Origin: an uncultured Oscillospiraceae bacterium
Lineage (GTDB): Bacteria > Bacillota > Clostridia > Oscillospirales > Acutalibacteraceae
Length of the DNA: 26,850 nucleotides
Reading direction: 5' to 3'
Assembly: GCA_902495835.1 (NCBI GenBank)
Contig: CABUYS010000005.1
Span: 1-26,850 of the forward strand
Shown: positions 1-7,752 of the stretch, in pieces
How positions within the stretch are numbered: the first letter of the stretch is position 1
How the letters are laid out: the number at the start of each line of letters is the position of its first letter
The notes under the pieces: generated by a model
Seen by the model: the letters and a program-made list of their open reading frames with translations, nothing else
Databases searched by the model: none
Told to the model about the DNA's origin: nothing
Position numbers and translations under genes: made by a program

Positions 1-1158
1 CGTAAAAGTTAAAGACGATTTATTAATTTCAATTGTGGTTCCTTGTGGATTTTTCATATCAATAGATATTTTTTGCAAAAGATATAAATCATCAATTCCA
101 TGTGGACTACTATAGCAACGGATATATTGCCCAATTTTAAAGGCTCCGATTTGATTATTTGTAAGCTTTAAATCAATGGCTTTTATTGTAATTTCATTTT
201 TAAATTTTACGCTGTCGGCAAGATAGGAAAGAGCTTTAGCTTGCAGATTTTCCGCAACTTTAACATCTTCCCATTTAACCACTTCATAAATAGCTCCGTA
301 AGTTTTCGCAAGTGTAGTGTTTAAAATGTGGTCATCGGTTTTGAGGGTTCCCTCTGATAAAATCCCGTCTGGCAGACTTCCGATTGTCAAATATTGATCA
401 GTTTGATTTCCGTCTGAATCTTCAATCCTTGCTCCAAGGGGGATAATTCCGGTTTTTATGTCTGCACCGCTAATTTCTTCTGTCAAATCAAGAATATTAG
501 CACCAAATTCTATCTTTTGTGTGCAAACGAGCTTATTTCCTGTTTTCGTGCCGTCAGATGTAAAATCTTCAAGATAATCAAGATAGTTAATGCCATTTTC
601 ATCACGGATAACTAAATATCCTCCGTAGCTTTTAAGAAGCCTTGAAGTTATAACTTCCCAAGAACTTAAATATTCAATGCTTGAACGTGCAAGGTAGTTA
701 TTGGGATCCTTAACAGTTACTTTCCCAAGCTGTATTTTTTGAAAATCTTTAACCTGCGAGTTATGACAAGTCAAAACCCAATTTAAAAAATATTCTATTA
801 CATTGTCGCTCTCATAATCTAAACTTGAAAACCGGTCATCATTCGGAAAATCGAATGGGCGAATGACGCTGTCAAGTAAAAAAGCGAGAATCCCCTCGCA
901 AGTTATCTTTTTTTCGTTATGGAATCCAAGCTCTGAATTAATCACTCGTCCTTTAAAAATTAAATTATTGTCACGATAAACCCGAACAATCGAGCTCAAT
1001 TTTGATATGTTATTAAAATATGGGTGATTTTGATAAATAGTAAAAGTTAATTCATTAGCAGTGTTTAATTCTTGCTTTAAAACAGGACTTTCAAGTTGAA
1101 ATTCATTTAACTGCGAATCGTATAAAATATAATCGTCACAAAATATCCTATACTGCAT
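1..1158 (-). CDS. Phage minor structural/tail protein (Gp37-like), 3' end off window
   Basis: An open frame of 386 codons starts at the ATG at 1158 and runs off the left edge without a stop. The start is preceded by GGAGGT about 8 bases upstream. The protein begins MQYRIFCDDYILYD and contains ELTFTIYQNHPYF near residue 40 and KISCEGILAFLLDS-type sequence near residue 90 (here KKITCEGILAFLLDS). This is the pattern of the N-terminal part of siphovirus Gp37-like or prophage-endopeptidase tail proteins, which sit at the tail tip after Dit. Its place directly after the Dit-like gene supports this. The product assignment rests on family resemblance and position; the enzymatic C-terminus, if there is one, is not in the window. 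No lesion is visible in the part seen. Confidence 0.75.
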   Translation of the reverse strand, partial: MQYRIFCDDYILYDSQLNEFQLESPVLKQELNTANELTFTIYQNHPYFNNISKLSSIVRVYRDNNLIFKGRVINSELGFHNEKKITCEGILAFLLDSVIRPFDFPNDDRFSSLDYESDNVIEYFLNWVLTCHNSQVKDFQKIQLGKVTVKDPNNYLARSSIEYLSSWEVITSRLLKSYGGYLVIRDENGINYLDYLEDFTSDGTKTGNKLVCTQKIEFGANILDLTEEISGADIKTGIIPLGARIEDSDGNQTDQYLTIGSLPDGILSEGTLKTDDHILNTTLAKTYGAIYEVVKWEDVKVAENLQAKALSYLADSVKFKNEITIKAIDLKLTNNQIGAFKIGQYIRCYSSPHGIDDLYLLQKISIDMKNPQGTTIEINKSSLTFT

Positions 1159-1204
1159 AGCGGTTACCTCCATTCATTGTAAATTGTACATTGTACCCTG
1201 TACA

Positions 1205-1840
1205 TTATATCTCCCCCTCCTGAAAATTAAGGGTGGCATTACCGCTTGAATTTAAGGTATTTGCGCCACTGGTAAGCTTTATTGTTCGGAGGTGCGTTCC
1301 TGCACTATAAACTTTTGTATTTATCGTGATTTCCGTTTCATTTATCAAGTCTGCGTATACAGTCATTCTTGAGTTTTGCACTATGTTTGCGCCTTCGGTT
1401 AAATTGAAAACAGTTATATTTTTCTTGTATTTAAAAGGCTCACAATCGCAAGAAATAACAATTTTGCCAAGCCTTTGGCTCGAATTATATTCATCAATTT
1501 GACATCTACCGACATAATAAAAATCGGGTTCGGACCATGTTTTAATTTTCATTTTATGTCCGTGCAAAAAAGAAGAAATATTTATCATTTTAGCTTGCCA
1601 ATCATTTATTTTGTCAATGCTTTCAAAAGTGAGCTTTAGTGTTCTGTTTTCATACTTCATTTCACCGAAACATTCCGATAAATCAAGACTTCCGTCCATG
1701 CCCTCAATGCTCACGCTATAAGTTTTAGGCGAGGGAATACCAATATTTTGTTCCGTCAAGATAACACCGAAATCAGTATAGCTGTGTTTTGAAATATTTG
1801 TACTCCAAGATGTAAAAGTAACTCCGTTTAAATTGCTCAT
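1205..1840 (-). CDS. Phage distal tail protein (Dit-like)
   Basis: A 211-residue protein. It has the layout of siphovirus distal tail proteins: N-terminal SW-x-N segment, SVSIEGMDGSLDLSE around residue 43, then KLTFESID-x(3)-W and a FYYVGRCQIDEY strand followed by KIVISCDCEPFKYKK near residue 137. Dit forms the hexameric hub joining the tail tube to the tip. Its ATG overlaps the tape-measure stop by 4 bp (ATGA), and AAGGAG lies upstream, so it is translationally coupled to the tape measure. The gene looks intact even though the tape measure before it is broken. The ending FQEGEI* is close to the usual length for the short Dit class. Confidence is high for a tail-tip component and moderate for Dit specifically. 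Confidence 0.8.
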   Translation of the reverse strand: MSNLNGVTFTSWSTNISKHSYTDFGVILTEQNIGIPSPKTYSVSIEGMDGSLDLSECFGEMKYENRTLKLTFESIDKINDWQAKMINISSFLHGHKMKIKTWSEPDFYYVGRCQIDEYNSSQRLGKIVISCDCEPFKYKKNITVFNLTEGANIVQNSRMTVYADLINETEITINTKVYSAGTHLRTIKLTSGANTLNSSGNATLNFQEGEI

Positions 1841-3308
1841 CGTCCTCGCTCCTTGCTAATTTGAATTTTTGCAAGCTCTTGGTTTATGGGTGGCGTTAAT
1901 TCTCCAACCAAAACACCTGTATCAAGACAAATCTGTCTGCTTTTAAGGCCGGGGATATAATATTCGAGAAGTGATAAGATTGAATCAAGTTTCCCAAGTA
2001 TTCCGCTATTGCTCACTTCCGAAGTGGTTTTAATATTACTTATGGAATTAGTCGAACTTGGCAACATATTTAAGTTAGTATCAAAATCGGGTATAATTGC
2101 TTCCTGCATATCTTTTTTAACACCGTTCATAGCATTTACAAAACCCTCTCCAATGCCTAACGCCATGTTTTTTCCGACTTCTTGTTCAAATACAGTTGAG
2201 GGCGAATGTATTCCGAGTGCAGATTTCATGCCGTCCAATATACCTCTTGCAAATTCCCTGACTTTGCTTGTTATCCACCCAATTGAGTTAGAAATACCAC
2301 TCCAAATTCCCGAAACAATATTTTTGCCAATTCCCCACATCTGACCCGGAATTTCTCTTACTTTATTCACAATTGCATTAAATAAACCTGAAGCAGCCTG
2401 ATGACCTTTTGAAGCCATATCAGAACCCCAAGAAACAACTTTTTGAATAGTTTGTGAAAACCAGTTTCCGATTTGACCGGGAAGATTTTTTATCACATTT
2501 ATCACACTATTTAAAAATTCACTTGCTTTGGTTTTTGCCTATTTTCTGTTTCTGCATTTGATAGCTCTATCCCCGTATTTACATAAGAAATGACGGCTTC
2601 TTTAATTTTTTTAAAGCCGTCAATAATTTTTTCTATTCCTGTTTTTATTAAATCTGCGGATAGGTTCGCTTTCAAAACTTCGCCGAAAATATTTGTTTGT
2701 TTTGCGGTATCGTCCATTTCATTTCCGAGCTCATCAGTTGCTTTTTCGGCCTCGTTTAATTTGTCTTTGCTTTCTTTTATATCGCTGTTTAAATTTTTTA
2801 TTTGGCCTGCAAGTTCTTTGGCCTCGGTAGAATTTTTGCCTTGTTCTAAAACTACATTCTTATATTCTGTTTGTAATGATTTTAGCTCATTTTCCTGTTC
2901 GGAAATTTTAGCCGTTAGCTTCTCAAGGGGCGACTCACATTTAGTCATTTCAGAATATACGTCACTTAAATTTTTTTCCATTTTGGAAAGTTCGGTTTCT
3001 GCTTTGTTGAGTGATGTTCTCCAAGTGTTTGTTCGTTTATCGTTTTCGCCGTATTTTTCGCTTGCTTCTTGCAAGGCTCCTTTTAAGGTGGCGATCTTTT
3101 CTTTCTGATTTTTAATTTGCTCATTTAAAACTTTACTTTGCGAAGATAAAGAAGAAACAGACTTATTGTTTTTTCCGAATTCCGCTGTTACTTTTCCCAT
3201 TTCTGAAGCTAAAACTTTTAAGTCTGAATTTATTTGCGATATTGCTTTTCTATATTCTTTTTCTCCTTCGAGCTTTATTGTTCCTCCGAATGTGTTACTT
3301 CCTGCCAT
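1837..3308 (-). pseudogene. Tape measure protein, internally deleted and frameshifted
   Basis: Two fragments of one gene. The N-terminal fragment (3308 to 2511) starts at MAGSNTFGG with GGAGGTG upstream; the ATG at 3308 is preferred over a TTG further up that would include the ribosome-binding site. It has long coiled-coil stretches (residues about 20-200), as expected of a tape measure. The C-terminal fragment (to 1837) carries the usual membrane/hydrophobic and GIHSPSTVF end motif found in Firmicutes tape measures. Between them the frame changes near 2505-2535, with a TAG just upstream of the second frame. The total of about 490 codons is short for a tape measure, and the long central hydrophobic region is missing. 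I infer an internal deletion whose join is out of frame. The tail could not assemble with this protein. Confidence 0.85.
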
Positions 3309-3331
3309 ATTTTTCACCTCCAAAAAATGTG

Positions 3332-3360
3332 TTTACAATATATGCACCATATGATATAAT
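3332..3360 (+). promoter_or_regulatory. Promoter and operator of the toxin-antitoxin operon
   Basis: TTTACA at 3332-3337 and TATAAT at 3355-3360 are separated by 17 bases, a near-consensus vegetative promoter. The spacer contains the perfect inverted repeat ATATG-CAC-CATAT (3340-3352). RelB/DinJ-type antitoxins repress their own promoter by binding such a dyad, so this is the likely operator (inference). The promoter sits just upstream of the divergent tape-measure start. Confidence 0.75.
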
Positions 3361-3393
3361 GTGAATATAATAGTTATGAAAGGAGTTTTTACT

Positions 3394-3678
3394 ATGGGAG
3401 CTACAAAAAGTGTAAATATGAATATTCGAATGGATGAAACTACAAAAAAACAAGCACAGCAGCTTTTTGCCGAATTTGGCTTGGATATGACTACTGCAAT
3501 AAATATGTTTTTAAAACAGTCAGTCAGAGAACAGAGAATACCGTTTGAACTTAAAGTTCATGTTCCAAATGCTGAAACTATCGAAGCAATCAAAGAAGTT
3601 GAGGAAATGAAAAAAAGCGGTAATTTTGGTAAAACTTATCAAGATGTAGACAAAATGTTTGAGGAGCTGTTAGCTTGA
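3394..3678 (+). CDS. RelB/DinJ-family antitoxin
   Basis: A 94-residue protein beginning MGATKSVNMNIRMDE. The start is set by AAAGGAG seven to eight bases before the ATG at 3394; an earlier GTG would put the ribosome-binding site inside the gene. The N-terminal strand (NMNIRMDETTKKQA) followed by LFAEFGLDMTTAINMFLKQ is the ribbon-helix-helix DNA-binding region of the RelB/DinJ family. The C-terminal half (YQDVDKMFEELLA) would wrap and neutralise the toxin. It overlaps the toxin gene by 4 bp and has its own promoter with a dyad operator. It lies antisense between the phage chaperone and tape-measure genes, so it is a passenger rather than a phage morphogenesis gene. No lesion is seen. Confidence 0.9.
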   Translation: MGATKSVNMNIRMDETTKKQAQQLFAEFGLDMTTAINMFLKQSVREQRIPFELKVHVPNAETIEAIKEVEEMKKSGNFGKTYQDVDKMFEELLA

Positions 3679-3953
3679 AATATGAAGTAGTTCCAACTTC
3701 CAAATTTAAAAAAGAACTCAAAAAAATGAAAATGCGCGGTGCTGATGTTACACTTCTTAAAGAAGTAGTTAAAAAATTAGCAAGTGGTGAAGCATTACCT
3801 ATCAAAAATAATGCGCATAGGTTATCAGGAAGTTATTCGGATTATTATGAGTGCCATATAAAGCCTGATTGGCTTCTAATTTACCAATTTATAGAGGATA
3901 AACTTGTGTTATCCTTGATTCGCACAGGAACACATAGTGACCTTTTCAAATAA
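3675..3953 (+). CDS. YafQ/RelE-family mRNA interferase toxin
   Basis: A 92-residue protein starting with TTG in a TTGA overlap with the antitoxin stop, with GAGGAG upstream; no better ATG is in frame before residue 18. The family pattern is clear: KFKKELKKMK near the start, a basic helix (LLKEVVKKLASGE), H-x-L-x-G near residue 48, ECHIKPDWLLIY at about 59-70 and RTGTHSDLF at the C-terminus. In YafQ the C-terminal histidine equivalent to the one in HSDLF is catalytic. Known members cleave mRNA on the ribosome. It forms a bicistronic operon with the upstream antitoxin. The pair looks intact, unlike the phage genes on both sides, which suggests selection or addiction keeps it. Confidence 0.9.
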   Translation: MKYEVVPTSKFKKELKKMKMRGADVTLLKEVVKKLASGEALPIKNNAHRLSGSYSDYYECHIKPDWLLIYQFIEDKLVLSLIRTGTHSDLFK

Positions 3954-3955
3954 TT

Positions 3956-4178
3956 TTATGGTAGCCATTCATCACTACTTTGATGAGTGGTTTTTTCTTC
4001 TTTAAAAAGGGCTTGTTTCATAAAAAAATTGTGGTAGCACTTAAAATGTTCATATAGTAAAGTCCATTTTTTAAATGTGAAATGCCCAACTTTTTTTCTG
4101 TGAAGCCGAGCATTTTTGTTCCTACAAATAATATCCACGAAAAATCAATTAAATTTTCTGATTCTTCGTGGTTTTCAC
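3956..4178 (-). pseudogene. T-domain of tail assembly chaperone GT, broken by an indel
   Basis: This is the downstream (T) half of a gpG-gpGT chaperone pair. After a -1 slip at the A7 run in the G gene, the new frame reads SENHEESENLIDFSW and on to GTKMLGFTEK. It then loses the family pattern at a second A7 run (4091-4097). The rest of the domain, VGHFTFKKWTLLYEHF and on to the stop at 3956, continues in another frame. One extra A in that run would restore one continuous T-domain of about 74 residues. I therefore read the second run as an A8-to-A7 lesion, although a sequencing error is possible. No separate ribosome-binding site or good start serves the distal frame. Confidence 0.7.
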
Positions 4179-4523
4179 TTTTTTTGATTTTTCGTTGTGT
4201 GGCATGCTTTCAGTTATCATTTTAGTTATTGTATTTGCTACTTTTTTTAATCCTATTTCAGTTATAATTCTGCCCGCTTTAGATGAAGTTATCGGAACTC
4301 TTTTCTCACTTGATTTTTCATTTTCGATTTCTATGCCTTCATTGATTGCTTCGGTAATAAAAAACTTCAAAGCTTTGATGTTTGGTTCTTTTTGATTTCT
4401 GATAAGTTCCGACCAATTGGAAAGTGTTTCGTATTCATTTTGTATTGATTCCATGACATTAAGCGTAAACGCAAGTGGAAATTTCTCTGAATTTGTTTCA
4501 AGATATGTGATTTTATCTATCAA
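4149..4523 (-). CDS. Phage tail assembly chaperone (gpG-like)
   Basis: A 124-residue protein whose N-terminal part (FPLAFTLNVMESIQNEY, residues 15-31, then LSNWSELI) fits the Firmicutes siphovirus tail assembly chaperone family that precedes the tape measure. It binds the tape measure and recruits tail tube subunits. Its start is two bases past the major tail protein stop. Near the 3' end it carries an A AAA AAA G slippery sequence in the zero frame (TCA AAA AAA GTG), the expected site for the programmed -1 frameshift making the GT fusion. The G protein itself shows no lesion. Confidence 0.8.
   Translation of the reverse strand: MIDKITYLETNSEKFPLAFTLNVMESIQNEYETLSNWSELIRNQKEPNIKALKFFITEAINEGIEIENEKSSEKRVPITSSKAGRIITEIGLKKVANTITKMITESMPHNEKSKKVKTTKNQKI
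4179..4185 (-). promoter_or_regulatory. Slippery heptamer for programmed -1 frameshift (G to GT)
   Basis: The minus strand reads A AAA AAA G, placed as TCA AAA AAA GTG in the G gene. A -1 slip opens a frame that passes the G stop at 4149 and enters the T-domain coding sequence. Heptamer, location near the G 3' end and open -1 frame are all seen. That it works, or ever worked, is inferred from the conserved gpG-gpGT arrangement of siphoviruses. Confidence 0.7.
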
Positions 4524-4525
4524 AT

Positions 4526-4957
4526 TTATTCACCTTCTTTTTGTACAAAAAATCCTGTCAATGCGGTATTAGCAGCTGTTTCGGTATCGTAAACATTGTG
4601 TTTTTCCCAATCTCCGTTATCATTTTCAAAGATTGTTGCTTCTACTGACGGTGTAGTAAATTCCAGATTATCGCCTTTTGTCTTGGCGTCGGTTATGAAT
4701 GGTTTAAATTTAATTTTCGGAAAAAACTCTACTTTGTATTTTTTAACACCGCCAACCATTTTCGGAACTATATGCCCAAATCCAACATATATTGGCGTAT
4801 CTTCTGAGTTTGATGTGACAACACCCGTTTCTTCGTCAACAGTTTTTCCGAGCAATTCTGCAAATATGGTATCATCGTCATCATCTATTCCAGCGGTTAA
4901 AGTTCCACTTTTAAATAATGAAACTTGCTCCTTGAGTGCGTCATCGGCGTAAAATTT
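4526..4957 (-). pseudogene. Major tail protein (phi13-type), N-terminus deleted
   Basis: An open frame of 143 residues reads FYADDALKEQVSLF, then KSGTLTAGIDDDDDTIFAEL, LGKTVDEETGVV and PIYVGFGHIV, matching the phi13-type major tail tube protein from about residue 40 of the family onwards. A TAA sits directly upstream (4958-4960) and there is no ATG, GTG or ribosome-binding site at the family start. A TTG at 4855 would give only 109 residues. The first 35-40 residues and all upstream head genes are gone. Immediately outside the break the sequence turns into the AT-rich upstream region of the CPBP-like gene, so 4957-4960 marks a deletion/insertion junction. Confidence 0.85.
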
Positions 4958-4987
4958 TTAAAAAATCAGAATATATTTTAAAATTTA

Positions 4988-5017
4988 TTGATATCATTTC
5001 TATAAACATGATATAAT
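4988..5017 (+). promoter_or_regulatory. Probable promoter of the CPBP-like gene
   Basis: TTGATA (4988-4993) and TATAAT (5012-5017) with an 18-base spacer, 45 bases before the start codon. This gives the gene its own expression, independent of the phage transcripts, which run the other way. Confidence 0.65.
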
Positions 5018-5062
5018 TCCAGGGATTAATTATAATATATTACCAAAAAGGTGTGATGAATT

Positions 5063-6268
5063 TTGAAAAATAAAAAAGAATTTATGTATTTTTTTCTTTG
5101 TACAATAATGTATGTTGTTTTAAATTTTGCTTTAACTAAAATTTTTAATATTTCTTTCAATGTTCATAGTAACGGAAATATAACATTAGGCACATATCAT
5201 ATCTTGAGATTAGTAGAAATCGTTTTAATAAGTGTATTTTGTTTCTTTAAAAAATTCAAATTTTTAGTATATTTTGATATTTGTCTTATAATTTCTTGGA
5301 TCACTGATTTTTTTATTAATTTTTATTTTTTCGATAAATCTGTAAGTATTTCATTTTTATTACTTTCGGTAATTGTTATGTTCGGATATATATTAAACTG
5401 CGTATCTGATATCATATCTCGAAAACTTAATAAAATAGATTTTTACAAAAAGTATAAGCCGTATATTTTAATGCTATTATTTTTACTGACATATGTAACA
5501 CTTTTTGCTATTAATTTATCGATACCTGTAGAATATAAAATACTGTCAAAAACCACATCATACACTGCAAGAATGTGGATGATCGGCAATTTGTCTTTAC
5601 TTATATTAGCCATATATTATATATTTAAAATTAAGTTTTTAAATGTAAAAGATTTATTAATATCTACAGCGTTAGGTATTTTTACTTTTATACTTTCAAA
5701 AGATCCCATAGGTTCTATCGAAAATATACTTTGTTGCTATGCCGCTTGTGGGCTATTTAAAAAATGTTCCTCTGAAAAAAATTTACCCGGTTTTAATTTT
5801 AATGAAATTGTAAAATCCTTGGGATTCGGAATTTTGATAGGTATACCGTTAGGAATTATAAATATATTAAATACACAGGGTCATAGTATTTTTGATTTGC
5901 AAGTTTGGAATTTATCAAATATTTGGAATTCCCTAATTAATTCAAGCGGAGCAATATCTGAAGAAATAACATATCACTTTTTCCCATTTGCTATAATCAT
6001 ATACTGGTTTAATGGTAAAATTTCTAAAAATTATAAAACTCAAATACCTATATATATTTTTTTAATAATGCCGCATGCAATGAACCATATAGCAAGCAGT
6101 TTTATAATTAATCCGTCAATGGCAATTATTGATTGTATAAGAGAAGCTATTATATTTGGTATACCCTTCATATGGCTCATGACAAATAAGGGAATTTTAG
6201 CAAACAGTGCATGTCACACTATTGTTGTACTATTTTATCGTATGTGCGGAAATGTATATACAAGTTAA
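5063..6268 (+). CDS. CPBP-family (CAAX protease/bacteriocin-processing) membrane protein
   Basis: A 401-residue, very hydrophobic protein with about eight to ten predicted membrane segments (for example residues 6-27, 68-90, 95-115, 133-154, 171-190, 250-268). The C-terminal part resembles the CPBP (Abi) fold. It has the double glutamate SEEITYHFFPF at 299-309 (E300, E301; the usual arginine of EExxxR is His305), histidines in LIMPHAMNH (338, 342), and GILANSACH with His385. Members are intramembrane glutamic proteases, some involved in bacteriocin maturation or immunity. Activity is uncertain given the non-canonical first motif. Start is TTG at 5063 with AAAGGTG upstream; the nearby ATG is out of frame. 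It occupies the place of the missing phage head genes and is distinctly AT-rich, so it is probably acquired cargo. Confidence 0.7.
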   Translation: MKNKKEFMYFFLCTIMYVVLNFALTKIFNISFNVHSNGNITLGTYHILRLVEIVLISVFCFFKKFKFLVYFDICLIISWITDFFINFYFFDKSVSISFLLLSVIVMFGYILNCVSDIISRKLNKIDFYKKYKPYILMLLFLLTYVTLFAINLSIPVEYKILSKTTSYTARMWMIGNLSLLILAIYYIFKIKFLNVKDLLISTALGIFTFILSKDPIGSIENILCCYAACGLFKKCSSEKNLPGFNFNEIVKSLGFGILIGIPLGIINILNTQGHSIFDLQVWNLSNIWNSLINSSGAISEEITYHFFPFAIIIYWFNGKISKNYKTQIPIYIFLIMPHAMNHIASSFIINPSMAIIDCIREAIIFGIPFIWLMTNKGILANSACHTIVVLFYRMCGNVYTS

Positions 6269-6279
6269 CAATTTTTCTT

Positions 6280-6740
6280 TTATTTTAGAAAATAACCTTT
6301 TCCATTTATAAATCTTCTTTTTAAAATTTCTTCAATTACTGTTTTAACTTCTTTCGAAACGCTCCAACCCACGCTACAAAATAAAATTTGCCGAATTTGG
6401 GTTATTCCTATAAACTACGCAGAGGACAGAAACATATAAAAGTCATTGATAACCGCATGAACATTCAAAAAATACTTTTTCCGGCTTTAAGACCTCTCGG
6501 CATAATTAAAAGCTTTAAGATGTTTTCTATTTTTCCAAATTTTAAAACATCGAAGAAATATTTACTCGATTTATCTTTGCAAACGTCTATAAAGTTTTGG
6601 CACATATTTACGAAGTATCGAGGAACAGAGATTTCACCATTTATAACTCCTTTTGCATACTCATAAGCTTTATTTTTTATATGCTTTTCAATTTGATTTC
6701 ACTTCTTTTTTCCATTCAAGGCAGTATTCTAAATATTTTT
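6280..6740 (-). pseudogene. Phage terminase large subunit, remnant of the N-terminal region
   Basis: It lies directly after the small terminase, where the large subunit belongs. The frame from 6689 to 6465 reads AYEYAKGVINGEISVPRY, then ILKLLIMPRGLKAGK, matching the N-terminus of Clostridia-type terminase large subunits. It then leaves frame at a T6 run (6467-6472). In the next frame FECSCGYQ is followed by TGA where the family has tryptophan (GYQW), then LLYVSVLCVVYRNNP. A later scrap near 6290-6350 (SKEVKTVIEEIL) resembles a segment about 50 residues further on. A few residues upstream of 6689 (YLEYCLEWKKEVK) are in a third frame. The ATPase Walker motifs and nuclease domain are gone, so DNA packaging is lost. 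Confidence 0.75.
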
Positions 6741-6779
6741 ATCAATCTTTATACGCAACTCGCCGGCAGGAGCTCTGCA

Positions 6780-7124
6780 TCAGTTAAGTATTTCGAGCAG
6801 TGGATTAGATTCATCATAGTCTTGACAATCCCTTAATGTTGTAATTATTTCAATTAAAGTTACAACTGTTTTGTTGGCGCTTTCGATTGTTCGGTTATAA
6901 TCAGATATTGCAGGGTGGGAATATACGTTTTTCCGACCTTTGACATATTCTTTTGTAACTAAAGTTCCTTCTTCTCGGATTGTTTTTTCAAGGTCATTCA
7001 AAATCCCGATTTGAACTTGATATCTTTTAAAAGTTGTAAGAAAAAAGAAATTCTGTTTGACACCGTGTTTCTCGGCAATTTCAAGAATTTCTTTAGCTTG
7101 TTTATTTAAATCTATTTTTGACAT
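6780..7124 (-). CDS. Phage terminase small subunit (P27-like)
   Basis: A 114-residue protein. KHGVKQNFFFLTTFKRY (residues 19-35), a central helix pair, GTLVTKEYVKGRKNVYSHP and ISDYNRT near residue 80 match the P27-type small terminase, which recognises phage DNA and loads the packaging motor. The ATG at 7124 has GGAAAGGGA upstream. The gene stands between the HNH endonuclease and the large terminase remnant, which is standard phage order. It seems complete (family about 110-150 residues) but has lost its partner, so it is probably non-functional in packaging. Confidence 0.8.
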   Translation of the reverse strand: MSKIDLNKQAKEILEIAEKHGVKQNFFFLTTFKRYQVQIGILNDLEKTIREEGTLVTKEYVKGRKNVYSHPAISDYNRTIESANKTVVTLIEIITTLRDCQDYDESNPLLEILN

Positions 7125-7205
7125 TTATCATTCCCTTTCCAAAAAACTCACGTTTATTAAATTCGGTGTAAATTTATGGGGGCTGTCGGTGTTTGGGTGT
7201 TCTTC

Positions 7206-7643
7206 TTAAAAATATTCGGAGTGGTGGGGGGATTGCTTTGTTTTTTGATTTTGCTCATTAATTATCTTTTTTACTTCTTTATACGGAATTTGTCCTTTGT
7301 CGCACATTGAGTGGTGCATAGAGCAAAGCGTTATCAAATTGTTTTCATCAAGCTTTAAATCTTCACTTAAATTAATCGGCAAAGCGTGGTGAACTTGCAG
7401 CCCCTCAGAATTATATTTTCTCCTTGTGTTATATATTTTCCTAATACAAACTTGACAAAGATAATTATCACGTTCCTTAATTTCTTTTCGCTTCTTTTGC
7501 CACTTTGGACCGTTTCTAAACTTTACAGATTCATCTATCTTTTTTCTTTTAACAGGTTTCTTGTTACATCTGTAATTTTCATCATATACTCTACTACAAT
7601 ATTTGCATGATTTTTGAATTTTAAAATCTCCTTTTAAAAGCAA
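7206..7643 (-). CDS. HNH endonuclease (phage packaging-associated)
   Basis: A protein of up to 145 residues. It has a first zinc knuckle CKYC, then CQVC (about residue 84), and the HNH core LQVHHALPINL followed by DENNLITLCSMHHSMCD. HNH proteins next to the terminase are needed for cos cleavage and packaging in several siphoviruses. The start is uncertain. The only early start codon in frame is TTG at 7643, which has no good ribosome-binding site, while AAAAGGAG lies inside the frame just downstream and points to an ATT codon eight bases on. Either a TTG start or a start codon changed from ATG to ATT would fit. The rest of the gene looks intact. Confidence 0.85.
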   Translation of the reverse strand: MLLKGDFKIQKSCKYCSRVYDENYRCNKKPVKRKKIDESVKFRNGPKWQKKRKEIKERDNYLCQVCIRKIYNTRRKYNSEGLQVHHALPINLSEDLKLDENNLITLCSMHHSMCDKGQIPYKEVKKIINEQNQKTKQSPHHSEYF

Positions 7644-7646
7644 AGT

Positions 7647-7673
7647 AGAGTACCTATTAAATTTAGGTACTCT
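7647..7673. terminator. 10-bp hairpin between HNH gene and accessory operon
   Basis: A perfect inverted repeat AGAGTACCTA (7647-7656) / TAGGTACTCT (7664-7673) with a 7-base loop. It lies after the three-gene accessory operon and just upstream of the HNH start. The T-tract on the minus strand is poor, so it may be a weak terminator, a processing site or an operator; I cannot choose. Confidence 0.45.
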
Positions 7674-7752
7674 TTCAAAATTGAATTTAGTTCTTTCATT
7701 TGATAATAAATATTAAAAATATTTATTACATTCTCAATTTTTTATTTATAAA

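Noticed and set aside
1170..1210. TGTACA-like repeats between Dit and the tail-tip gene
   Set aside because: Short AT-rich imperfect copies in a 46-base gap; no clear dyad or promoter, so no function is supported.
2590..3108. Plus-strand open frame of 172 codons inside the tape measure
   Set aside because: Antisense shadow of the coiled-coil coding region; composition is the mirror of Lys/Glu-rich codons.
6388..6666. Plus-strand open frame of 92 codons
   Set aside because: It is the antisense of the large terminase remnant; the minus strand carries recognisable protein sequence and the plus frame has no ribosome-binding site.
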